The position numbers and the translations under genes were made by a program. From NCBI GenBank assembly GCA_902472315.1, contig CABRNM010000044.1, forward strand, positions 1 through 10,412: a stretch of 10,412 bases of DNA, given 5' to 3'. Source of the DNA: an uncultured Collinsella sp. (GTDB lineage: Bacteria > Actinomycetota > Coriobacteriia > Coriobacteriales > Coriobacteriaceae). The notes under the pieces are model-generated. The model had not been told where the DNA came from, made no database searches, and worked only from the letters and a program-made list of their open reading frames with translations. Numbering within the stretch: position 1 is the stretch's first letter; every line of letters starts with the position of its first letter. Of the stretch, positions 1 to 6,251 are shown one piece after another.

Positions 1-16
1 GGTCGATCGCGAGTTC

Positions 17-54
17 CGCACGAGCCGGAGAGCACTTAATGTGCTCTCCGTGCG
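17..54. other. Hairpin downstream of the UPF0210 gene
   Basis: CGGAGAGCAC (26-35) and GTGCTCTCCG (41-50) form a perfect 10-bp stem around the 5-nt loop TTAAT. A further CGCA/TGCG pairing (17-20 with 51-54) is possible across a 5-nt bulge. It lies about 70 bp past the stop of the minus-strand UPF0210 gene, where a terminator would be expected, but neither strand has a T-tract after the stem. It may be a factor-assisted terminator, an RNA-stabilising hairpin or an operator. The rest of 1-124 shows no coding sequence that I can support. Confidence 0.5.
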
Positions 55-124
55 AGTCAGGACTGTCCGAGCAGGCGACCTTATATATTTGCCCTCCCCG
101 GGGCTCCTCGCCAGTCCCCCTCAG

Positions 125-1489
125 CTAGTTCTTGAGCGAGTTCAGCGGCGCCGGGAAGCGTCCACCGCGGTGGGCAAGCACGGTGCCGGCGTTGGGGTTC
201 ACCGGCATGATGGGCGCACGGCCAAACAGACCGCCGTACTCGACACAGTCGCCCACGCCCTTGCCGATAGCGGGAATCACGCGCACGGCCGTGGTCTTAT
301 TGTTGATGACGCCGATGGCCATCTCGTCGGCGATAATGCCGGCGATGGTCTCGACCGGGGTGTCGCCGGGGATGGCGATCATGTCCAGGCCGACGGAGCA
401 CACGCAGGTCATGGCCTCGAGCTTCTCGAGCGAAAGCGCGCCGGCCTCGACGGCGGCAATCATGCCGGCGTCCTCGGACACGGGGATAAAGGCGCCCGAG
501 AGGCCACCCACGCTGGAGCTGGCCATGACGCCGCCCTTCTTGACGGCATCGTTGAGCATGGCGAGTGCGCAGGTCGTGCCCGGGCCACCGCAGGTGCCAA
601 CACCGATGATCTCGAGGATACGCGCGACGGAGTCGCCGATGGCGGGCGTGGGAGCCAGCGACAGGTCGACAATGCCCTTCTCGACATCCAGGCGACGGGC
701 GGCCTCGCGGCTCATGAGCTCGCCGGCACGGGTGATCTTAAAGGCGGTCTGCTTAATCTTCTCGGCGACTTCCATCATCGATGCGGAATCGGGCAGCGTC
801 TCCAGGGCTGCGGCCATAACGCCGGGGCCCGAGACGCCTACGTTGATGACGGCGTCGGCCTCGCCACCGCCGTGGACGGCGCCCGCCATAAACGGGGAGT
901 CCTCGACCATGTTGGCAAAGCAGACAAACTTGGAAGCGCCGACGGAATCCTGGTCGGCCGTGAGTTTAGCGGCATCGATGATGGTCTGAGCCGCCATGAG
1001 CACGGCGTCCATGTTGATGCCGGCACGCAGACTGGCGACGTTGACGCTGGAGCAGACGCGGCTCGTGGCGGCGAGCGCCTGCGGGATGGACTGGATAACG
1101 CGGCGGTCGGCGTCGCCGATGCCCTTCTGGACGAGTGCGGAGAAGCCGCCCAGGTAATCGATGCCGAGCGTCTCGGCCGCGCGGTCGAGGGCATGCGCGA
1201 TGGGGGTGAGGTCCTCATCCTTGCAGCACGCGGCGATCTGTGCCACCGGGGTGACGGAAACGCGCTTGTTGACGATGGGGATACCGTACTCGCGCTCGAG
1301 GTTCTCGGCGGTCTCGACCAGGTGCTCAGCCGTGTGCGTCACGTGGTCGTAGATCTTCGTGCACATGCGGTCGAGGTTCTCGTCACCGCAACCCATGAGC
1401 GAAACACCCATGGTGATGGTCCTGATGTCGAGGTTCTGCTCCTCAACCATGCCGCGGGTTTCCGCGATTTCTGCGGGCGTGATCGCCAT
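125..1489 (-). CDS. UPF0210 / PFL-family protein (DUF711)
   Basis: A 454-residue protein that matches the UPF0210 (DUF711) family over its full usual length of about 450 residues. The family has a glycyl-radical-enzyme-like (PFL) fold, but no enzyme activity has been settled. Recognisable stretches are the N-terminal ETRGMVEEQNLDIRTITMG segment, the GINMDAV and GGGEADAVINVGVSGPG segments, the Cys/Gly-rich IIGVGTCGGPGTTCALAML segment, and the C-terminal VGDCVEYGGLFGRAPIMPVN block. I chose the ATG at 1489 over an in-frame ATG at 1546 because GGAG lies 7 nt upstream and the family usually starts near MAITPAEI. In many genomes the gene follows a small ACT-domain gene; here it follows metH and a hairpin instead, so it may have its own promoter in 1490-1536 or depend on read-through. 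The family call is secure; the role in the cell is unknown. Confidence 0.9.
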   Translation of the reverse strand: MAITPAEIAETRGMVEEQNLDIRTITMGVSLMGCGDENLDRMCTKIYDHVTHTAEHLVETAENLEREYGIPIVNKRVSVTPVAQIAACCKDEDLTPIAHALDRAAETLGIDYLGGFSALVQKGIGDADRRVIQSIPQALAATSRVCSSVNVASLRAGINMDAVLMAAQTIIDAAKLTADQDSVGASKFVCFANMVEDSPFMAGAVHGGGEADAVINVGVSGPGVMAAALETLPDSASMMEVAEKIKQTAFKITRAGELMSREAARRLDVEKGIVDLSLAPTPAIGDSVARILEIIGVGTCGGPGTTCALAMLNDAVKKGGVMASSSVGGLSGAFIPVSEDAGMIAAVEAGALSLEKLEAMTCVCSVGLDMIAIPGDTPVETIAGIIADEMAIGVINNKTTAVRVIPAIGKGVGDCVEYGGLFGRAPIMPVNPNAGTVLAHRGGRFPAPLNSLKN

Positions 1490-1536
1490 CCTTGCACTCC
1501 TATCTGCCAAAACGAGCATAGTCTTGTCTATTCTAA

Positions 1537-1574
1537 CGTGCCGCACGTGCCAAGTGGCACATGCGGCACGTTTT
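1537..1574 (-). terminator. Hairpin terminator between metH and the UPF0210 gene
   Basis: Two 15-nt arms (1537-1551 and 1556-1570) pair around the tetraloop AAGT. The single non-Watson-Crick position becomes a G·U pair in the minus-strand RNA but a C/A mismatch in the plus-strand RNA, which favours function in the metH direction. TTTT follows the stem on the plus strand, while the minus strand continues TTAGAATAG, a poor U-tract. It lies 27 bp past the metH stop, so I read it as the terminator or attenuator of the metF-metH operon, possibly leaky into the UPF0210 gene. Confidence 0.6.
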
Positions 1575-1597
1575 GGTGCTCGGTTGTTTCCGTTGTG

Positions 1598-4156
1598 TTA
1601 CTGCCCAAAGACCTCTTCGGCGATGCGCGCGCTTTCGGCGGCATCCTTGGCGTAGTAGTCCGCGCCGATCTGCTTGGCGTATTCGGGGGTGAGCACGGCG
1701 CCGCCTACGATGATCTTGACGCCCGGAACCTCGGCATGGAGCAGCTTGATGGTCTCCTCCATGGCGACGACCGTGGTGGTCATAAGCGCCGAGAGGCCGA
1801 CGAGCTTGATGTCACGCTCCCTCACGGTCTTGAGCACCTCTTGCGGGTCGACGTCGCGGCCTAGGTCAAAGACGGTATAGCCGTAGTTATCGAGCAGCAT
1901 CTTGACGATATTCTTGCCAATGTCGTGGATGTCGCCCTTGACGGTGGCCACGCAGATCTTGCCCTTGTCGGCAATCTCGCCGGCGGGCATCAGCCGCTTA
2001 ATGGTGTCAAAGCCCACGCGCGCGGCCTCGGCCGAGGCCATGAGCTGCGGCAAGAAGAACTTTCCCTGGTCAAAGAGGACGCCAACCTCGTCAAGGGCGG
2101 GGATAAAGTGATTGTTGATGAGGTCCATGGCGTCGTGATCTGCCAGCAGACGCTCGGTCTCGGCCGCGATCTCGCCTTTGCGGCCCGAGACGACCATGCG
2201 ACGAATCGGGTCGTCGTTGCTGTCAGTGCCGGCGGTGCCAGCAGCGGGCGCGGTGTCGGTCGATACTGCCTGAGCCGCCGCCGGGTTCGCGGCGATCTTG
2301 TACGGATCGGTCCAGCCGGCGTAGCGTTCGATGTATCCGGTCGAGCCCTCGTCCTCAACGCTCAGGACGCGATAGCTGTAGACGGTATCCATAAAGCGCT
2401 TGGAGCCCGGGTTCATGATGGGGGCATCGAGGCCCGCGCCAAAGGCGGCGGCCAAAAAGACCGAGCCCAGCAGCGGGCGGGCAGGCAGGCCAAAGCTGAT
2501 GTTCGACACGCCGAGCGCGCACTTGACGCCCAGGCGTTCCTTGCACAGGGACATGGCGCGCAGAATCTGTTCGGCCTGGCGTTGATTGGTCGAGGCGGTC
2601 ATGACCAGGCAGTCGATGAGGATGCGGTCCGGTCCGATACCGTAGCGCGCAGCCTCGGTTACGATGCGCTCGGCGATGGCGAAGCGAGCCTCGGCGGTAT
2701 CGGGGATGCCGTCTTCGTCGAGCGTGAGGCCGACAACGTTGGTGCCGTAGTGGGCGACTAGGGGAAAGATCTCGTCCATGATTTGCCGTTTGCCATTGAC
2801 CGAGTTGATGATGGGCTTGCCGGCGTAGCGGCGCACGGCTGCCTCGACGGCTGCGGGGTCGGTGGAGTCGATCTGCAGCGGCAGCAGCATGGAGCCCTGG
2901 AGCTGCTCGGTCGCCTGTTGGATGATCTTGACCTCGTCGATCTCGGGCAGGCCTACGTTGACGTCCAGGATGTCGGCGCCCTGTTCCTGCTGGCTGATGC
3001 CCTGGCTCACGACGTAGTCTAGGTCGCCGTCGCGCAGGGCCTGTTGCAGGCGCTTTTTGCCGGTGGGATTGATGCGCTCGCCGATGACGGCGATCTTGTG
3101 GCCGTCACAGGGAAGGTCCACGACCGTCTGGGCGCTCGTGACCGACATACTGGGCTTGCGGTGACGTGGGCTGGGCGTGTGGTTGTCGATGAGGGTGCGA
3201 AGTGCCGCCATGTGCGTGGGCGTGGTGCCACAGCAGCCACCCACGACGCTCACGCCGTCCTCAATCATGCCGGCGACGGCCTCGGCGTATTCGGGTGCCT
3301 GGATGTCAAAGACGGTATTGCCGTCATCGTCCACGCGGGGCAGTCCCGCATTAGCCTGCACCATAACGGGCTTGTCGGTAACGGTGAGCATGCGTGCGGC
3401 GAGCCCTCGGAGCTCGGCCGGTCCCTGGCTGCAGTTGATGCCTAAAACGTCGGCGCCGATGGCGTCGAGCGTGACGGCGGCCACCTCGGGACTCGTACCC
3501 AGGAACGTGCGACCGTCTTCCTCAAAGGTCATGGTGGCAAAGACGGGCAGGTCGGAGTTCTCGCGGCAGGCGAGGACGGCAGCCTTGATCTCGGCAAGGT
3601 CGGTCATGGTCTCGATAATAAAGAGGTCCACGCCCGCGTCGACGCCGGCGCGCACTTCCTCGGCAAAGAGGTCATAGGCCTCGTCGAAGCTCAGGGTGCC
3701 CAAGGGGCGAAGCAGTGCGCCGATGGGGCCGATATCGCCGGCGACATAGTGGGCGCCGGCCGCGCGGGCGCAGGCGACGGCGGCGGCAAAGACATCTGCC
3801 ACGGTGGCGGCGCCGTCGAGCTTGTGGGCGTTGGCGCCAAAGGTGTTGGCGGTGATTACGTCGCAGCCAGCCTCGACGTACTGACGCTGAATATCAGTGA
3901 TAACCTGGGGCTCCTCAAAGTTGAGCAGCTCGGGCAGGGCGCCGGCCTTCATGCCGGCCGCCTGCAGCATGGTGCCCATGCCGCCGTCGAACAGGAGGTG
4001 TCCCGTGCCCTCGATGGCGGCGCGCAGGCGATCGTCCTTAATGCGAAGGTCGCCGATCGTGCACGTCTTGTACGTGGCGCCGTTACAACGCGCAGTATTG
4101 ACGGGCGCTGCCAGCGCGGTACCGTCGGAATCATGGGTGATAAGCGGAGTAAACAT
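1598..4156 (-). CDS. metH: Cobalamin-dependent methionine synthase lacking the activation domain
   Basis: An 852-residue enzyme that moves the methyl group of 5-methyl-THF through cobalamin to homocysteine to make methionine. The homocysteine-binding domain (about 50-325) carries the zinc cysteines C242 (GINCSQGP) and C308/C309 (GGCCGTTP). The pterin domain (about 352-600) begins IAVIGERINPTGKK. The B12 cap helices cover about 655-725. The cobalamin Rossmann domain (about 733-850) has the axial-histidine motif GDIHDIG with H744. An Ala/Thr-rich linker lies at about 624-650. The roughly 340-residue AdoMet/activation domain of E. coli MetH (about 1,230 residues) is absent; a separate gene just upstream supplies it. 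The ATG at 4156 has AGGAG 6 nt upstream, formed partly by the TAG stop of that gene. About 45 residues precede the usual LLFDGGMGT start, a small N-terminal extension. A hairpin follows the stop. Confidence 0.96.
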   Translation of the reverse strand: MFTPLITHDSDGTALAAPVNTARCNGATYKTCTIGDLRIKDDRLRAAIEGTGHLLFDGGMGTMLQAAGMKAGALPELLNFEEPQVITDIQRQYVEAGCDVITANTFGANAHKLDGAATVADVFAAAVACARAAGAHYVAGDIGPIGALLRPLGTLSFDEAYDLFAEEVRAGVDAGVDLFIIETMTDLAEIKAAVLACRENSDLPVFATMTFEEDGRTFLGTSPEVAAVTLDAIGADVLGINCSQGPAELRGLAARMLTVTDKPVMVQANAGLPRVDDDGNTVFDIQAPEYAEAVAGMIEDGVSVVGGCCGTTPTHMAALRTLIDNHTPSPRHRKPSMSVTSAQTVVDLPCDGHKIAVIGERINPTGKKRLQQALRDGDLDYVVSQGISQQEQGADILDVNVGLPEIDEVKIIQQATEQLQGSMLLPLQIDSTDPAAVEAAVRRYAGKPIINSVNGKRQIMDEIFPLVAHYGTNVVGLTLDEDGIPDTAEARFAIAERIVTEAARYGIGPDRILIDCLVMTASTNQRQAEQILRAMSLCKERLGVKCALGVSNISFGLPARPLLGSVFLAAAFGAGLDAPIMNPGSKRFMDTVYSYRVLSVEDEGSTGYIERYAGWTDPYKIAANPAAAQAVSTDTAPAAGTAGTDSNDDPIRRMVVSGRKGEIAAETERLLADHDAMDLINNHFIPALDEVGVLFDQGKFFLPQLMASAEAARVGFDTIKRLMPAGEIADKGKICVATVKGDIHDIGKNIVKMLLDNYGYTVFDLGRDVDPQEVLKTVRERDIKLVGLSALMTTTVVAMEETIKLLHAEVPGVKIIVGGAVLTPEYAKQIGADYYAKDAAESARIAEEVFGQ

Positions 4157-4165
4157 CGAGGGCTC

Positions 4166-4954
4166 CTAATGGCTGGAATAGCAGGTGGTGTGGGCGGCGC
4201 GGAAGCGGCAGTGCTCGTGCATGCGGCAGATATTGCAGGTGGGGCGGCTCTGGGCGTCGTGGACCTCGCCGTCAAACAGACCGATCACTGCGGTCACACT
4301 CTTGGTGGGCATGAGCAGGCTGGTAGGTGTGACGGTAAGCCCGATGAGCCGCGTGGCGTTGAGTGCAGCTACGATTGAGCGCTGGGCCGTAAGCGGGCAG
4401 TCGCCATAGCCGGGACTGAAGCGCCAGTTACCGGCGAGTCCGTGTGCGGCGGCCGCAGCCTTGACCTGTTGGTCCATCTGCTCGACGGCGGCTTCTACAT
4501 AGGCAGAGCATGCGGCGTCGAGCACGGCTCCCTCTAGGGGCTGCTGGGCTCCCGTGGTGCGCAGGCGACGCTCGGCGTCCATGCCGAGGGTGCATGCCAT
4601 GAGTGCGGCAAAGCGGGCGTCTTTGAGGTGGCGATAGATATCGCGGCCGCGCAGCTCAACGTTGGTGCCGACCAGGCGGATGCAAGGCTCGCCCTGCTCG
4701 TCGACGCCCGTGGCATCGACGGCAAACACGCGTCGCACGCCACGGGGCTCAATGTCCAGTTCCAAACGTTCAACGACAAGCTCAATACGCTGCGACAGCT
4801 CGGGCTCAATCTGCTGACCGCCGTAGCCCAGGTAGCGCAGCATTTCGGCACGGTCGACTCGGGGGCGATGGGCAGCATCGATACGGTAGAGCGCCGGCGA
4901 CGCAAGGTCGGCCGGCACTTCACCAAAAGCTGTATCGATGTGCGGTTTTTCCAT
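4166..4954 (-). CDS. Stand-alone methionine synthase activation-domain protein
   Basis: A 262-residue protein that resembles the C-terminal AdoMet-binding activation domain of MetH. Its expected role is to help return inactive cob(II)alamin-MetH to the methyl form using AdoMet and an electron donor. The R-x3-G-Y AdoMet signature is visible at R178-G182-Y183 (RFSPGYGD), followed by a TPTSLLMPTKSVTAVIG segment equivalent to the C-terminal strand of the MetH domain. Unlike that domain it ends in a cysteine cluster, C240-x2-C243-x5-C249, with C258 further on, which could bind zinc or an Fe-S cluster. I chose the ATG at 4954 because it overlaps the metF stop by one base (TAATG) and matches the family start; the open frame runs upstream to 5263, but only as a shadow of metF. 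It sits between metF and metH, whose product lacks this domain. The assignment is confident; the metal-binding role of the cysteines is inference. Confidence 0.88.
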   Translation of the reverse strand: MEKPHIDTAFGEVPADLASPALYRIDAAHRPRVDRAEMLRYLGYGGQQIEPELSQRIELVVERLELDIEPRGVRRVFAVDATGVDEQGEPCIRLVGTNVELRGRDIYRHLKDARFAALMACTLGMDAERRLRTTGAQQPLEGAVLDAACSAYVEAAVEQMDQQVKAAAAAHGLAGNWRFSPGYGDCPLTAQRSIVAALNATRLIGLTVTPTSLLMPTKSVTAVIGLFDGEVHDAQSRPTCNICRMHEHCRFRAAHTTCYSSH

Positions 4955-5826
4955 TACCCCAGGCGCTCCATAATGGTTGCGGCGATCGCAGGACGATTCA
5001 TAGTGTACAGGTGCAGACCGTCGGCAGCGTGCTCCTTGAGGTCGCAAAGCTGACGGGCGGCATAATCTACACCGGCTGCCTGCAGGCTCTCGGGGTCGTT
5101 CTCGTACTTGGCGAGGATCTTGATGACGGGGGAGGGCAGCGACGCGCCGCACATAAAGACCATGCGGCTGATCTGCGACTTGCCCATAAACGGCATGATG
5201 CCCGCGGTAATGGGCACGGTGATGCCGGCCTTGTCGGCAAGCTCGCGAAAACGGTAGAAGCACTCGTTGTCAAAAAAGAGCTGCGTCACAAAGAAGCTCG
5301 CGCCGGCGTCCTGTTTTTGCTTGAGGTGCTCGACCGAAAGGTTGAGATCCTCGCAGGCAATGTGGCCCTCGGGGTAGGCTGCGGCGCCCACGCAAAAGCC
5401 GGCGTCGACGAGCTCGGGGATGAGGTCGCGGGCGTAGGCGTAGTCGGAGGCAGGCTTGTCGTCCTCAGTCGCGCCGGCGGGCAGGTCGCCGCGCAGGGCT
5501 AGCACGTTTTCCACGCCGGCCGAGCGATACTCGTCGATCTTGGCGGCGATGTCGGCGTGGGTGCGGCCCACGCAGGTGAGGTGCGGTACCGAGGGCGTAT
5601 CGAATTCGCTCGTAATCATATGCGCGATGGGGGCGGTGGTGGCACCGTTGCCCGAGCCGCCGGCCGAGCAGGTGACCGAGACAAAGCTCGGCGAAAGCTT
5701 GCACAGATTGCCTGCCACCTCGCGAGCCGTGTCGAGGGTCAGCTCGCCCTTGGGCGGGAACATCTCAAACGAAACGGGCGCGGTGCCCTGGGATGCTGCC
5801 TGCTTAAAAACCTCGTCGACGCGCAT
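4954..5826 (-). CDS. metF: 5,10-methylenetetrahydrofolate reductase
   Basis: A 290-residue FAD-dependent TIM-barrel enzyme that reduces 5,10-methylene-THF to 5-methyl-THF, the methyl donor for MetH. Family motifs are all present: SFEMFPPKGE with the catalytic Glu at residue 21, FVSVTCSAGGS, HLTCVGRT, NVLALRGDLP, FFVTQLFFDNECFYRF, ITAGIMPFM, and the C-terminal GLHLYTMNR. The length equals that of single-domain bacterial MetF. The open frame extends to 5892, but I start at the ATG at 5826: GAGGAG lies 6 nt upstream and the N-terminus then aligns with the family. It is the first gene of the metF-activation-metH operon and overlaps the next start by one base. No metV partner gene is in the window, so it is probably the stand-alone type. 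A 17-bp palindrome 55 bp upstream is a candidate operator. Confidence 0.96.
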   Translation of the reverse strand: MRVDEVFKQAASQGTAPVSFEMFPPKGELTLDTAREVAGNLCKLSPSFVSVTCSAGGSGNGATTAPIAHMITSEFDTPSVPHLTCVGRTHADIAAKIDEYRSAGVENVLALRGDLPAGATEDDKPASDYAYARDLIPELVDAGFCVGAAAYPEGHIACEDLNLSVEHLKQKQDAGASFFVTQLFFDNECFYRFRELADKAGITVPITAGIMPFMGKSQISRMVFMCGASLPSPVIKILAKYENDPESLQAAGVDYAARQLCDLKEHAADGLHLYTMNRPAIAATIMERLG

Positions 5827-5880
5827 ATCGTGCTCCTCTAGATACGTAATAGTGTGATGTGTTGTAAGGATTCTACTGCA

Positions 5881-5897
5881 CCACTGTGCCACGGTGG
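5881..5897. promoter_or_regulatory. Palindromic operator candidate upstream of metF
   Basis: CCACTGTGCCACGGTGG is a 17-bp odd-centre palindrome with seven Watson-Crick pairs and one T/G position. It begins 55 bp upstream of the metF start. The size and symmetry suit a dimeric repressor site, but I do not recognise the factor. It could also form a small hairpin in the metF leader RNA. Confidence 0.4.
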
Positions 5898-5965
5898 AGT
5901 TTCACTCGCTATTTGGGGATACCAATCAAAGATGCCTTGCTATCGGCATTTCCTATAACAGAGCG

Positions 5966-6040
5966 GTCAATGTAGGATGGGGCTATATTGAATGGTATCT
6001 GATGCGAAATACCAGTTAATAGAGCCCATTCTACATTGAC
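5966..6040. repeat. 75-bp imperfect inverted repeat (long hairpin)
   Basis: The left arm (5966-5998) and right arm (6009-6040) are reverse complements over 32-33 nt with four mismatches and one single-base indel, around a 10-nt loop (CTGATGCGAA). The outer ends match perfectly (GTCAATGTAG against CTACATTGAC), as do the innermost GGTAT/ATACC. It lies between the divergent metF and glnN. It could be a MITE-like element, the first stem of a glnN leader RNA, or a processed RNA hairpin; it contains no open reading frame of note. Confidence 0.75.
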
Positions 6041-6127
6041 TACCCTTAAACCATGGGGAGAGGTCTGCAATTTATGCAGTTGATTGACTGTTGAGGGTGG
6101 CAACGCCGCCTCGATAGGGTAACCTCA

Positions 6128-6155
6128 TTGATTGGTTTCGCGACGGCAACATAAC
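6128..6155 (+). promoter_or_regulatory. Weak candidate glnN promoter
   Basis: TTGATT (6128-6133) and CATAAC (6150-6155) are separated by 16 bp, and each matches the housekeeping consensus at 4 of 6 positions. Transcription would start near 6162, about 90 bp before glnN, and the promoter would be overlapped by the 6135-6172 dyad. A start further upstream, covering the long inverted repeat, is equally possible. Confidence 0.25.
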
Positions 6156-6172
6156 GGTAATGTCGCGGAAAC
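6135..6172. promoter_or_regulatory. Dyad with 11-bp-spaced GlnR-like boxes upstream of glnN
   Basis: GTTTCGCGAC (6135-6144) and GTCGCGGAAAC (6162-6172) are complementary over 10 bp with one bulged G. The same stretch reads as four 5-bp boxes exactly 11 bp apart: GTTTC (6135), GCAAC (6146), GTAAT (6157) and GAAAC (6168). The actinobacterial GlnR consensus alternates gTnAC and GaAAC with 6-bp gaps; these boxes match 4, 4, 4 and 5 of 5. Placement 80-117 bp before a glutamine synthetase start suits nitrogen control. That a GlnR-type regulator exists in this host is not known from the window. Confidence 0.4.
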
Positions 6173-6176
6173 ACGG

Positions 6177-6230
6177 CGAGTCTAAGCTATGACTCGTTCG
6201 TTAGTAATCAACACCGCTTCTCACGCGGTG
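6177..6230 (+). other. Two leader hairpins just upstream of glnN
   Basis: CGAGTC (6177-6182) pairs with GACTCG (6191-6196), and CACCGC (6212-6217) pairs with GCGGTG (6225-6230); both are perfect 6-bp stems with 7-8-nt loops. They end 10 nt before the GGGAG ribosome binding site at 6241. An in-frame ATG at 6189 lies within the first loop, but I do not use it as the start. They may shape the untranslated leader; no attenuator T-tract follows them. Confidence 0.35.
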
Positions 6231-6251
6231 CCGATACGAAGGGAGTTCCGT

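Larger units (their letters stand above)
5827..6251. other. Divergent intergenic region between metF and glnN
   Basis: A 425-bp region, clearly richer in A+T than its flanks, from which metF (minus) and glnN (plus) diverge. I see no convincing gene in it. From left to right it holds the metF ribosome binding site, a 17-bp palindrome (5881-5897), a small hairpin (ATGCC/GGCAT around 5931-5950), a 75-bp imperfect inverted repeat (5966-6040), a CTGCA/TGCAG hairpin (6065-6079), a GAGG..GGC/GCC..CCTC hairpin (6093-6112), the 6135-6172 dyad with 11-bp-spaced boxes, and two short hairpins before the glnN ribosome binding site. I found no recognisable cobalamin or SAM riboswitch on the metF side. Confidence 0.6.

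Noticed and set aside
41..1864. 607-codon plus-strand open frame
   Set aside because: It lies antisense across the UPF0210 gene, the terminator and the end of metH; its translation is low-complexity (Gly/Asp/His-rich) as expected from the opposite strand of GC-rich genes.
5827..5892. Upstream start for metF
   Set aside because: The extra 22 residues have no family counterpart, and the GAGGAG site at the correct distance serves the ATG at 5826.
5827..6188. Cobalamin or SAM riboswitch in the metF leader
   Set aside because: I looked for a B12-box and for S-box-like conserved blocks on the minus strand and saw none; only the palindrome and hairpins are present. A covariance search would settle it.
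6189..6251. Upstream ATG start for glnN
   Set aside because: It lies in a hairpin loop without a good ribosome binding site; the ATG at 6252 has GGGAG at 6 nt and matches the family N-terminus.
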